Shown: in pieces, positions 32,340 to 42,632 of the stretch | How the letters are laid out: every line of letters begins with the position of its first letter | Numbering within the stretch: position 1 is the first letter of the stretch | Source: Odontocerum albicorne | Taxonomy: Eukaryota > Arthropoda > Insecta > Trichoptera > Odontoceridae | Length of the DNA stretch: 64,000 nucleotides | Direction of reading: 5' to 3' | Assembly (NCBI GenBank): GCA_949825065.1 | Contig: OX463838.1 | Location: forward strand, 3,512,251 to 3,576,250 | Made by a program: the position numbers and the translations under genes | Notes under the pieces: generated by a model | The model's input: only the letters and a program-made list of their open reading frames with translations | What the model was told of the DNA's origin: nothing | The model's database searches: none

Positions 32340-32485
32340 TTAGACAATATTTACTCAGATGATGGAAGAGTTATGAGACATATCGAACGACGTGAAGTAA
32401 TAGCAAACAAGGTAACTGGGGCGCTAACCATTTATACTCGAACTGCACACCTTGAAAATCTACTAAGATTATAGTCGAGTGGTGT
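32340..32485 (+). pseudogene. LINE-K coding relic
   Basis: The plus strand reads YSDDGRVMRHIERREVIANK then VTGALTIYTR. Insect LINE proteins have SDDGRVE-HIERRVAAGNKVNGAL here, between the reverse transcriptase thumb and C-terminal domain. Confidence 0.7.
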
Positions 32486-32494
32486 GACGCGTTG

Positions 32495-32985
32495 ATATTT
32501 TTTTTTGTTCATCCACTTTGCACAGATTTATCCTGTTACACAAAGAGGGTCTGCTTCTAGAGTTAGATTATTCGTAAGGAAGAATATCAGCCAGGATTCT
32601 TCTCATACTGCTAGGCGGTAACGAGAATATATCCACAGTGGCATTCAGTAGATTCAATATCTCTGTACCACCGGGACTGAGTGTTTAGCCATGATATTCG
32701 TCCTGTAAGCTGGTATGTAGAACAGAGGGTGATTCCTTGCACGGCTATATTTATTAGGTACATATGAGTATAAACTTAGTGATTCCAGAATCGCGGGATA
32801 GTTAAAGCAACCTTGAAAAACCTTTAGTAGGAATATCGCAATGGATTCTTGCCTTCTTGTTTCGAGGTTCCTAAAGTTACACACCGTGATAAGTTCGACA
32901 TGGTGAGCATATTTTGGGTAATCGGGCTTTGTTCTGTACCATAGATATCTGAGGATTTTTTTTTCAGTAGGGCTTATTGAAGAAA
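32495..32985 (-). pseudogene. LINE-J C-terminal relic
   Basis: The minus strand has RNLETRRQESIAIFLLKVFQ, GCFNYPAILESLSLYSYVP and KYSRARNHPLFYIPAYRTNI. It follows the jockey-like pattern of FLFKLLRG, LGLYVPD-YLR-R-HPLF-P-RTN. Related pieces lie at 35,232 (plus), 50,795 (plus), 55,219 and 58,700. Confidence 0.7.
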
Positions 32986-33614
32986 ATTTTATTTTTAACC
33001 CAGATAATTAGGACGTCGTGGATTGTCCAAAACTCTAAAGAGGGTTAGCACAATATGGGTATTCAATATGTTTATATCACGAATGTATGCGCATAGTAAA
33101 CCGAGACATTGAAGAACATTATTTGAATGAATTTCAGTCTCTCAAAATGTTTAAACAAAAAAATCTTTATATCTTTATCGATGTAGGTATGTATAACACT
33201 CAGGTATTGGGGTGTAGTGTGCCCAATAAAAGGAGTGCAGAAGGAAGTCATCCAGTTTAGACGGGTTTGATCTTATTGCACAGCGACCACCCAGAGACGG
33301 GTGGGTGTCTTGATGACAAACATTTCCACTTTGTTTTGGGCAAACCAGTGGCGTCGAATTACCCAAGTCTGGATATTTGTTGATTAATAATTTACTCATA
33401 AATTTGATACTGTGGTTTTAAATAAGTGCGTTATTCTTGTAGAATATTTCAATGTTGATTTAATTAATGAAATAAATTTATTTCAAATACTTGAGTTGTA
33501 ATTTTTTTCATTTTTATTTTTTCTAAAATGAAAAATCACAAAAGTAAGTATTATTAGGACTTTCGCGAGAACGAGTTTCAATATTTTTTTTCATCTATTA
33601 TATTTTTTTAGCTA
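32986..33614. other. No recognised gene
   Basis: A 74-codon minus frame near 33,175-33,399 is GC-richer but unassigned. The rest is AT-rich. Confidence 0.35.
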
Positions 33615-33863
33615 AGCAATTCAGGATTATTCTCAATACACTACGGGTATATTCAGGATTATTCTCAATACACTATGGGTATATTCAGGATTATTCTCAA
33701 TACACTATGGGTATATTCAGGATTATTCTCAATACACTATGGGTATATTCAGGATTATTCTCAATACACTATGGGTATATTCAGGATTATTCTCAATACA
33801 CTATAGGTATATTCAGGATTATTCTCAATACACTATGGGTATATTCAGGATTATTCTCAATAC

Positions 33864-34429
33864 TTTTATTTATTTTATTTTATTTAATTAATTAACGACA
33901 CAACAGTGTCTTTATATACAAATGAACATGTGACAGGTTATAAAATACTTAAAATTATTGACAAATAATACAACTTTACCTTAATCTAACATGAAGATAC
34001 AAAAAGCAGTAGAAATAATAAATTACAGTCATTGTTTTAAAATTATTTAATAATTATATGTATATTTAAGTTCAATATATCTTATGTATATATACCACAA
34101 AATATTACCAAACTTCACCAAGCAGGCTTACGTAATTGTCGAAGACTTATTTTATAGAGGTAAAGAACTCAGATTTGTTTTTAGTAGAATAACGCATTCA
34201 TAGAACAAATTTTGGATTTTTTGAGAATTTTGTGGGAATTTTATGGATAGATATTGAGATAGGTATAGAAAACACATGGCCTCATTAGTAGAACGAGATG
34301 CAAATATGCTTAACAGAATTAAAACCTTCATACATGTTGATGCAGGGTTACTCAACTCCAGAGGCAAAGTATTGTCCTTAATGTTTGGTTTATATTACGT
34401 TATTTATATTAATAAATAATTAATTAATA
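33864..34429 (-). mobile_element. Retroelement R2 inserted in the 32-bp array
   Basis: The minus strand matches 39,449-39,983 and ends in a TTAAATAAAATAAAATAAAT tail. AATAC flanks it at 33,859-33,863 and 34,430-34,434. A frame shared by the copies starts MPLELSNPAST, resembling a LINE C-terminus, then diverges. Confidence 0.7.
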
Positions 34430-34494
34430 AATACACTATAGGTATATAATACGCTATAGGTATATTCAGGATTATTCTCAATACTTTCTCAATA

Positions 34495-34619
<125 letters not shown>

Positions 34620-34929
34620 GGGTTATTCTTAATACGTTCTCAACACACTATAGGTATATTCAGGATTATTCTCAATACGTTCTCAATACACTATACGAGT
34701 AGGTATATTATGCCACTGAACAGGTCTAGCATTCAAAAGATTCCATCGGAAAACATTGACTTATAATCGATCTTTAGCTCGATTGATACATAAAATTAAT
34801 TATTTATACTGATAGATTAATTAATGTAAAACGCTTAGTTATTTCACTAATTACATAAATTTTCACTACGTGTGTCTACCTCCTATTCTGAGGCTGACTT
34901 CAGAAATAATGATTCCACGGAGTTGAAGC

Positions 34930-35230
34930 CAAAACCTGTGCTAAATTGATAACGAATATCATCGGTAACATTTTACAGTAATTTACGATGAGGGTGAAGC
35001 ATACATGAGGTGATAACGTATAATAGAATGCAAAATGAAGTAATTAGGGATGAATGTTAACTTAAGGCTGTATTTAATAGGAGAACTCTGTTGGGATATG
35101 TAGAACTAATAAAAACTGAAAGATTAACATAACAAATATATATTACAAATATGGTAGAGGAAGATCAAGGAAAGTATGGTTGGATGAACTTCTGGGGGAA
35201 AGTATGGTTGGATGAATTGATGGTCGAACT
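34930..35230 (+). pseudogene. LINE-K relic
   Basis: AATGATG-and-AAGGGATAAATATGAACTTAAG-like segments match 45,320-45,400. The coding is heavily decayed. TGGTTGGATGAA is duplicated at 35,178 and 35,206. Confidence 0.45.
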
Positions 35231-35231
35231 T

Positions 35232-35440
35232 CTCACGGTGTGTAACTGTAGAAGCCTCGAAACAAGAAGGCAAGAATCCATTGCGATATTCCTAATAAAG
35301 GTTTTTCAAGGTTGCTTTAACTGTCCCGCGATTCTAGAAGCACTAAGTTTATATGTACCCAATAAATATAGCCGTGCAAGGAATCACCCTCTGTTCTACA
35401 TACCAACTTACAGAACGAATATGAAAGATATTATATAAAA
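35232..35440 (+). pseudogene. LINE-J relic
   Basis: The plus strand encodes CRSLETRRQESIAIFLIKVF, GCFNCPAILEALSLYVPNKY and ARNHPLFYIPTYRTN, nearly the same piece as the minus copy at 32,650-32,880. It joins the LINE-K relic without a gap. Confidence 0.7.
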
Positions 35441-35900
35441 ATATATACTTTTTAAAACTATTTATTCTGTTATATTTTAAACACGCCACTGAGTGGTACA
35501 AAGCAGATTGGGGCAATGCATTACCGAGGTCGTGTATTGGGGACATCTTTATGACCGGGATAAAAAGGCGTTCGATCCAAAAGCTTAAAAGGGAAATCAA
35601 TCTGAATAATAGTCGAAGAGTTATCTCGGTTGGTTCCGAATCCAGGCAGATTTCTAAATTAATGTCGAATTTAAAACGATAAATTTCAAATTATCTCATC
35701 AGTTTTATTGAGACTTAATGAGGATTTTATGGTTTGTTTGTATTTTACACCGATCGGTTGGATTCTTGAGATTCAACTAATTGAGAATAATTTAAAATGC
35801 TTCTTGACTGTTACCTGTTGAAATAATTGAAATTATATTTTACTTATATCTGTAGATTTAAAAAAAAATCAAAGAAGCCATTCATTAAAAAAATATATAT
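35441..35900. other. No recognised gene
   Basis: AT-rich, no coding signal. Confidence 0.35.
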
Positions 35901-36791
35901 TAGGTGTTAAGTGTTGAGTCCGTTTTTTTTTCAATTTAAAAATGAGCACCAAAAGTAAAACAAAATGGTAAATGTTATACGTCATTCGAAAGAAAATATT
36001 CTGTTCTACAAGACATTGTGTTTGCTTTTACGTTACATATATTATTTTATTTGATTACAAGCCTTCAAAATGGAATGTCAAGTAGACGAAAGTGAGCATT
36101 TTCGACACCTTCTTTTGTTCGCGTTCAATCGAGAAAATAAAGCTACCAAAGCTGGTCGTGATATCTGCGAAGTGTACGGTGAAGATGCTATGAATGAAAG
36201 GAAAGCTCGTTGATGGTTTTTGTGTTTTAAAAACGGTAATTTCGACCTGAAAGACATGGAGCGTTCCGGACGACCAGTGGACTTCGATGAGGACCGCTTA
36301 AACCATAGTATTAATTAAGAGCCCCTTCAAACTTTTTTCATCACCATTTGTTTTTCAACGCCATTTTCAAACCATTTTTCATCACCAGTAATGATGCGGT
36401 AAAGGAACCTTGGCTTGAGGCCATGCGTAGCTCGATGACGCGCGAGCAAACCAGCAGAAATTGTCGAACGTTGATTTTTGTTGTTTTCAGTCAAAACATG
36501 TGGAACCCAAGCGCCGAACTTCTGGACTTTTCCAATTGATTTAAGATGGCGGTATACAGTCATGTGACTACAATTCATCAGCTCAACCAACTCTATGGTG
36601 GTTTGGAGGGGATCTTCATGAATGATATGGTTTAAGCGACCCTCATCGAAGTCCACTGGTCGTCCGGAAAGCTCCAACTTTATTTTCAGCTTTGGCAGCT
36701 TTATTTCCTCGATTGAACGCGAACAGAAGGTGTCGGAAATACTCACTTTCGTCTACTTGACATTCCACTTTTAAGGCTTGTAATCAAATAA

Positions 36792-36889
<98 letters not shown>

Positions 36890-37024
36890 CGTAAAAGCAA
36901 ACACAAAATCTTGTAGAGTAGAAAATTTTCTTTCGAATAACGTATAACCTTTACCATATGGTTTTACTTTTGGTGCTCATTTTTTAATTTGGAAAAAAAC
37001 GAACACAACTTATGTTAACACCTA
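35901..37024. pseudogene. Two-headed mariner relic (inverted 5' halves)
   Basis: Both ends read inward TAGGTGTTAA, and both run into a transposase N-terminus. Left arm (plus): ATG at 36,070, FRHLLLFAFNRENKATKAG, then a TGA at codon 48 before WFLCFKNGNFDLKD and ERSGRPVDFDE, ending at 36,318. Right arm (minus): FAFNRGNKAAK-like start with ATG changed to GTG, an internal deletion, then SGRPVDFDEGRLNHIIHEDP, HMTVYRHLKSIGKVQKFG and ITGDEKWFEN (first catalytic Asp region). No 3' half is present. Confidence 0.8.
36795..36888. repeat. (TA)n microsatellite in mariner 5' UTR
   Basis: A ~94 bp TA run sits where the left arm has only ATATATTATTTTATTTGATT. It therefore expanded after the arms formed. Confidence 0.95.
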
Positions 37025-37080
37025 ATATATGTCAAAAGGTTAAGAAAATCATCTTTAAATCCCTTTTATGCTTAAACATT

Positions 37081-37254
37081 AATTTTTAGTTTTATGTAAC
37101 GTATTTACCTAAATAACTTGCTATTTAGTAGAATCGAGGCTTATATTAAAGTTGATACACGTAAAATAAGTAAAATTACTGAACGTCGTTACAAGGTTGT
37201 ATTAGGCAAATTTGTGAAACGTCACAGGGACCATGCTACATTTTCTTTAGTATA
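37081..37254. mobile_element. Element X copy 3, truncated
   Basis: It keeps the right third of X: TTATGTAACGTATTTACCTA, AAAATTACTGAACGTCGTTA and ACCATGCTACATTTTCTTTA, then GTATAGTAA. The left end is lost next to the mariner relic. Confidence 0.7.
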
Positions 37255-37429
37255 GTAACGTTAGGCTAGAAATAATCTTCTTTTTTCGGGTTACCCATTA
37301 AAGACTGTGGAAGTTTATTTCTGCTAAGAAACTAATCAAACAATCCGTTTTCATTCTTTTTTGTCATTGACAGTTATGGTCCCAGCGTTTAGCGAAGTGC
37401 CAGCCGCATATGAATTAATCAACAATAAA

Positions 37430-37700
37430 AAATAATAAAAACATAAATTGTTTTTACTAAGTACAATCATAGTCTAATTAACGATGTATCTATTGAAGTG
37501 AATGCACGTAATTAATCAGTCTTAAGATCTGACTGACACACGAGCACAATTGGTCAAACAGAGATACAAAATAAAAGAAGTGTTTGGTCCAGCGGGGCGC
37601 CGCTATCAGGCTCCGATCTTAATTAAGGCCGCTAGACAATATTCCCTAAACACCGGCTAATTAAGCCGCAAAGCCTGCTCTAGGTGTTTGGTTTCAATAT
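37430..37700. promoter_or_regulatory. Cluster of TAATTA sites (tentative)
   Basis: TAATTA occurs at 37,475, 37,509, 37,620 and 37,658, the last two inside CTTAATTAAGG and GCTAATTAAGCC. Many homeodomains bind TAATTA. The segment is more GC-rich than its surroundings and matches no repeat here, but in AT-rich DNA such words also arise by chance. Confidence 0.25.
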
Positions 37701-37969
37701 ACAACATGAAAAATTTGTTAAGCCTTTATTTTTATTATGGTTAACAGGGTGATTCTAAAGTAAAAATTGTGTTTTAAACAGTATTAATTTATTTATTGGA
37801 ATAAAAAAAACAATAACTTAATATGCTAAAGAGCAAAAATAGCTGTTCATAATAGTATGTTGGTATTCACGAGTGGAAATGAAGCTTCGTTTTGGCAAAA
37901 GAAGAATAAAAGTATGATTAATACTGCAGAGATACATACGAGTACATTGAGGAAATTTTGAGGGGTGTT

Positions 37970-38120
37970 AACAATACTTGTTTGTGCACCCCTGATGAAG
38001 AAGTGAAAACCTTGAAACCGGTAGGGTTATACCGTTATAAAAAGTGGAATAAACAGCGTTTGATAAAACAAACTACAATGTCTTTAAATCTCCACAATGT
38101 TAATGCCTTAACTATAAATA
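37970..38120. mobile_element. P element, right half
   Basis: It runs from the hairpin tip CTTGTTTGTGCACCCCTGAT through ACCGGTAGGGTTATACCGTT to CTCCACAATGTTAATGCC. The left arm is missing. Confidence 0.75.
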
Positions 38121-38157
38121 ATATATTTTATATACTTCTATCATACTAGGTTGAAAA

Positions 38158-38255
38158 AATGCCCGTGCCATTCGAGGGGAGTCGCACAGCGCTGAGCTGG
38201 AACCGGCGACCTTCTGCGGCGACCGTCCAGTGCGTTATGCACCTCACAACTAGCG
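38158..38255 (-). mobile_element. Possible tRNA-like SINE head
   Basis: The minus strand has GGTGCATAACGCACTGGACG and GTCGCCGGTTCCAGCTCAGC, resembling A and B boxes at tRNA spacing. An acceptor stem does not pair well and I see no other copy. Confidence 0.3.
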
Positions 38256-38349
38256 TTCATTGCAAACTGCGTTTGAAGCATTTCAGTATTTTAAAAATAC
38301 CCCATTTGGGTCATCAATACTCACGTCTTCTCCCTGGCTCCATCCCAAC

Positions 38350-38735
38350 TCACTGTCTGCGAAGACTGTTGGGGTCAGCTCTCCTCGTCCTCAGGTTGTA
38401 TGCTCTTCTGTCCGTCCCGACTACGTCCCCCAGGCCGTGCCTCTGCATCAGGTTATCTTTTTGCACCACCCATGAATTCCTTGGTCTTCCTCTGGTTGTT
38501 ATTCGAGAAAGATCCATGGAGATTGCCTGGTTCACAATGTGATCGGGTGCTCTGCGTCCAACGTGCTCATACCATCGCAATCGCCTATCCTCCATCTTGC
38601 TGTTGATGTCTGTAACACCAAGGCTTCCACGAATGCGTGAGCTTTTTATTTTGTATCTTAGGGACACACCAGCTGACCATCTTAGCATGCGCATTTCAGC
38701 TGTTTCTAGTTGCCTAGAGTAAGAGTTATACATCG
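38350..38735 (-). pseudogene. LINE-Q C-terminal relic, copy 1
   Basis: The minus strand is open for 127 codons: SRQLETAEMRMLRWSAGVSL, DRRLRWYEHVGRRAPDHIVN, RGRPRNSWVVQKDNLMQRHG and RTRRADPNS. This is the AEMRMLRW-G ... LRWYGHV-RR ... GRP---W-D layout of a LINE C-terminus. It shares the ending ADPNSL-RQ with 49,620-50,065. Confidence 0.75.
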
Positions 38736-39120
38736 TCCAGCATTTATTTTATTTTACAACATATTGATACGAAAATGAAAAAAAAAACTGGTTATATCTG
38801 AATCACCGTGTATTTCGTCAATTTTCAGTTGATTGGTTTATTTTATTAATAATTTACTAATCACTTTGAATTTTATCTGATTTTGTGCGGTGGTCGAGAG
38901 GGTGGGTTTATTTAATTAATCGGTCCTTAAAAGTTCTTCACACAGGATTACAGATAAAGCTAACACAGCTGAAAGATTCAATATAATTTATATTTTGATA
39001 GGAACGCGTTAAAGAAGTTTTTGAATATAAATGATAACCGGTTATTGCAAACTTTCCTTGTTCAGAAGTTTTAGTAATTATTTTATGATAATGAAATCCA
39101 TAAGTATCCTTGTATCTCTG
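38736..39120. other. No recognised gene
   Basis: AT-rich sequence without coding signal. Confidence 0.35.
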
Positions 39121-39350
39121 AATACAGGGTAGATTTTGTCAGCAGCCGTAGATTGGTTAGTATTTAGGCTAAGCAATTGGATACTCTAGCTTCGATGTCT
39201 GGCGGATTCACTTTCAGGGTATTTTTTACTCATAAACCGTTTAACATCTGAATTTATGTTTTTTATGTAGCTTATACCATATGCTGCCTATAGATTTTTA
39301 TAATCATTTTAAGCAACACAAAAAAAACTGATTGAATCTGCCAATCATCA
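39121..39350 (+). mobile_element. SINE-B copy 1
   Basis: The head has GCCGTAGATTGGTTAGTATT (A-box-like) and CTAGCTTCGATGTCTGG (B-box-like). The body (GGATTCACTTTC, CCGTTTAACATCTGAATT, ATATGCTGCCTATA, CTGCCAATCATCATGGAACT) matches copy 2. Confidence 0.7.
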
Positions 39351-39448
39351 TGGAACTTGCAACAATTTAGATATTTTTAATATAAGTATATATAGTATTC
39401 GATAGAATATCACAATATTTAAAAATAGCTACTAACTTTGTGCTCTCC

Positions 39449-39983
39449 TTTATTAATATAAATAACCTAGTATAAACGAAACATTAAGGACAATACTTTG
39501 CCCCTGGAGTTGAGTAACCCTGCATCAACATGGGGAAGATTTCGATTCTGCAAAGCAATTTGCATTTCGTTCTACAAGTCAGCCCATGTGTTTTCTATAA
39601 GTCTAGATCTATCCATAAATATCTCAAATAATCCAATTTTTGTTCTATGTAAGCGTTATTCCAATAAAAACAAATCTAAGTTCTTTACCATTATAAAACA
39701 AATCTTCGAAAATTACGTAAGTTTACTTGGTAAAATTTGGTAATATTTTGTGATGTACGAGTACATACATACTCGTATATTGAACTTAAATATACATATT
39801 AATATTAAATAATTTTAAACAACGACTTTGTAATTTATTACTACTACTGCTTTTTGTATCTCCATGTTAGTTTGAGACAAACGTTTGTATTTTTTGTCAA
39901 TAATTTATGGTACTTGTATAACTTGTCATATGTTCATTTGTATGTAAAAGACACTGTTGTGTCGTTGATTAAATAAATAAATC
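39449..39983 (+). mobile_element. Retroelement R2, copy 2
   Basis: It aligns with the minus-strand insert at 33,864-34,429 from TAAGGACAATACTTTGCCCC to GACACTGTTGTGTCGTTGAT. It ends in AAATAAATAAAT. A frame of 81 codons starting MPLELSNPAST looks like a decayed LINE C-terminus. Confidence 0.65.
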
Positions 39984-39984
39984 T

Positions 39985-40220
39985 CTTAATACAGGGTACA
40001 TTTTGTCGGCGGCCGTGGACTAACGGTTAGTATTCAGGCTAAGTAATTGGGCACTCTAGGTTCGATGTCTGGCGGATTCACTTTCGGGATGTTTTTACTC
40101 ATACACCGTTTAACATCTGAATTGATGTTTTTTTGTGGCTTATGCCATATGCTGCCTATACATTTTTATAATCCTTTTAAGCAACACAAATAGCTTAATA
40201 AATCTGCCAATCATCATGGA
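39985..40220 (+). mobile_element. SINE-B copy 2
   Basis: The head reads GGCCGTGGACTAACGGTTAG and TCTAGGTTCGATGTCTGG, better preserved A and B boxes than copy 1. The two copies are direct repeats separated by R2. Confidence 0.75.
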
Positions 40221-40393
40221 ACTTGATCTCATTACCTTCGTAACTTAAGGGTTGATTCGTTAAGACTGTATGATTCCTGAAGTGCAATAGATTTCACACA
40301 GTAAAACCAACACACACAAGCGTATTCCATCCACATAATATCTGATAATTGTACTTGAGCACAAAATATAATTTATAATATTATCGTATTTTT

Positions 40394-41095
40394 AGTTAAG
40401 CCATTAATATTGTGGAAGTTTAAAGATATCGTTATTTGTTTTATTAAACACGGTTTATTACACTTTATGTAATGGTATAACCCGTTTTCACCTCATAATT
40501 AAGGAAGCACAAGTACTTTTATGTGCTGACAGGAATATCTTTTGAAAACAGATTTCATGAACACAAATCCGCATAAACAAATCCTCTAATTTATGCTAAA
40601 ATGGCTAATCATTGTTACCGTTAAAATCATACATTTTCTATCGATGATGCTAAATTCTTACATATCAGTAGTAACGGAAATAAATTGGGCAGATTAGAGG
40701 TCCTAGAAATTTAAGTCAGTGCATCCGGGTAAACATCTTGAAAACACATATATTTAAGAATTTCGCCGCTGCTCGCTGAAGTTATATCCTGCCTCCATCC
40801 ACCCACAATCTCCTACCCGATTTGTCAGTGCATCCGGGTAAACATCTGGCAAACACATATATTTAAGAATTTCGCCGCTGCTCGCTGAAGTTGTATCCTG
40901 CCTCCATCCACCCACAATCTCCTACCTGATGTTTACCGTTAGAAGTGTGTATGTCTGTACCAGTTTGGACCAAATTCAGTCTTGTTTGTGCACTTTTGAT
41001 GACGAGGCTATACAAGCCTTGAAACCAGTAGGGTTATACCGTAATTTAATGTAGAATATACAGTGTTTGACTAAACAAACTACATGGTCTATTAA
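40394..41095. mobile_element. P element with separated arms
   Basis: The left arm (AATATTGTGGAAGTTTAAAG to ATGGTATAACCCG) lies at 40,394-40,535, the right arm (GTAGGGTTATACCGTAATTT to GACTAAACAAACTACATGGT) at 40,981-41,095. About 445 bp of other sequence lies between them. Confidence 0.7.
40715..40935. repeat. 109-bp tandem duplication
   Basis: GTCAGTGCATCCGGGTAAAC to CACCCACAATCTCCTACC occurs twice with a 109-bp step and very few differences (CTTG/CTGG, TATATCC/TGTATCC). It lies between the P arms. Confidence 0.9.
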
Positions 41096-41468
41096 TAGTG
41101 AAAATTAGAACGTGTCAATACTTAAAGAGAACAAAATTTGTTCGTCGTCGTCGTCATACAACAGAAAGTGACCAAGTGCATTTTTCGCGAAAACGTGATT
41201 AATGACTATCTGACACCTTACTAACATAATGGTGGCCTGGATGAAATAACCCAGCAAGAACTTGGAAGAATAATAATAATATCTTGACTTGTTTAAAATG
41301 ACTATCTGCATTGATGTTTATTTTCTTACAAGTAAAATTGTATGAAAATTTTCAATAATATTATTTATTTATTTTGAAAGCAATGAACATTTCTAAATAC
41401 ACACAAAAATAATCACAAGTGTGAATACATTTATTTAAAAAAAAATTAAAACAAAAGTGTAAAAATGG
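41096..41468. other. No recognised gene
   Basis: AT-rich. A GTCGTCGTCGTCAT run at 41,142-41,156 is the only notable feature. Confidence 0.35.
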
Positions 41469-41472
41469 TTAA

Positions 41473-42079
41473 CTATTACAGGCTTAATGGTCCACGTTAT
41501 GTACCACCTTTTTTGACGTAGTACTGCACAATGGTACACGCAATGTACCATTTATTAAACCTCTCTCTATTGCTGCACGAACGCTCAGATTATGTACCAC
41601 TTCGTATAATATAATATTTATGACTCATATCCGCACATCTGTAGGTCTGGTCCTGTTCAAATTCATTTAGCTTCTAATATTATTGACAGTTAGTTGTTCT
41701 TGGTGTGCCGACTTTTGCGTATAAAAAAAACGTTATATATTTGTATTTCATTTTAATAAAAAATAGTTGTGTTGTGATTAAATTGACTTCAGTAATTGAG
41801 GTAAATTTATATTTAAGTTAAAAATTTATTTTTCTTGGATGTATTTCGGCATTATTTGGTGGTACATTAGAAGTACCAGTGGAAATGTGGACTAGTGGTA
41901 CATAAGTTGTACCACCTCACCAGTAGTTCCTTGACCTACCGAGAAAGTGGAGATATGTTAATTTAGCATTTGCATGTATCATTTTTCAAACACATTAAAA
42001 AAAATAATGAGAAACTTGGCTTTTTATTTTTTGTGCAGCCTGAGTAAAAATAAATTAAGTTTACCTGTGCCTGTAAGGG
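41473..42079. mobile_element. piggyBac-type non-autonomous element
   Basis: TTAA at 41,469-41,472 is repeated at 42,080-42,083. The reversed right end reads CCCTTACAGGCACAGG and the left CTATTACAGGCTTAAT, sharing TTACAGGC. TTAA targets and CCC-type ends are typical of piggyBac. Subterminal words TATGTACCACC and GGTGGTACAT occur several times near both ends. It is 607 bp with no transposase. Confidence 0.8.
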
Positions 42080-42083
42080 TTAA

Positions 42084-42414
42084 ATGGCTCTCCTGAACAT
42101 TTTGCATTTTGTTAGTTGGTCACTCTCTCCCTGTATGACGACAAAATGTTTAATATTATTTAAGGTGCAAAAAAGGAAAATGACTATAATAGTATCAAGT
42201 TAAATTTGTCGGTTGTAAACAAAACACCTAATGATTCGGTTTATTTATATAGTTACACTAAATGAGCCCGCATCACGCAAGAGTGCACAATTAATTTTAA
42301 AAGAACGATGATCATTGCTCTATTCTCTGTAATTATAACAGATTTAACAATCCGTTTGCCTTAATCGTCCTTAATTACTCTTCTATCATCAGTCAAAATA
42401 AATATTCAACTGAG
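42084..42414. other. No recognised gene
   Basis: Unique AT-rich sequence. Confidence 0.35.
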
Positions 42415-42632
42415 CTTTCCAACGGTGATCTCATTCAGGCTATGCTGTCCAGAATTTGACTACGTTTGAATAGTTATATACTTTAATCATCATCGTTACT
42501 GGACCCAACGTGAATATGGAACTGTTCGACCACGTCGATCATGTGACTTTTTGTGAAAAAACAATCCGATCCTAGATGCGCACTAATATTAAATATTAAA
42601 CTTAGCTTTCCAACGGTGATCCCATTCAGGCT
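42415..42632. repeat. Tandemly duplicated LINE-Z segment
   Basis: GCTTTCCAACGGTGATCTCA opens a ~190 bp block that restarts at 42,604. The second block continues after LINE-E at 43,774 (ATTCAGGCTATGCTGTCCAG, CACGTGGAAGAGCAG reversed). So the duplication predates the LINE-E insertion. Confidence 0.7.

Noticed and set aside
37958..38149. A conserved small protein (LKPVGLYRYKKWNKQ) recurring at 12.3, 38.0 and 56.1 kb
   Set aside because: These frames all come from the same arm of the P foldback element, so repetition reflects the element and not protein conservation.
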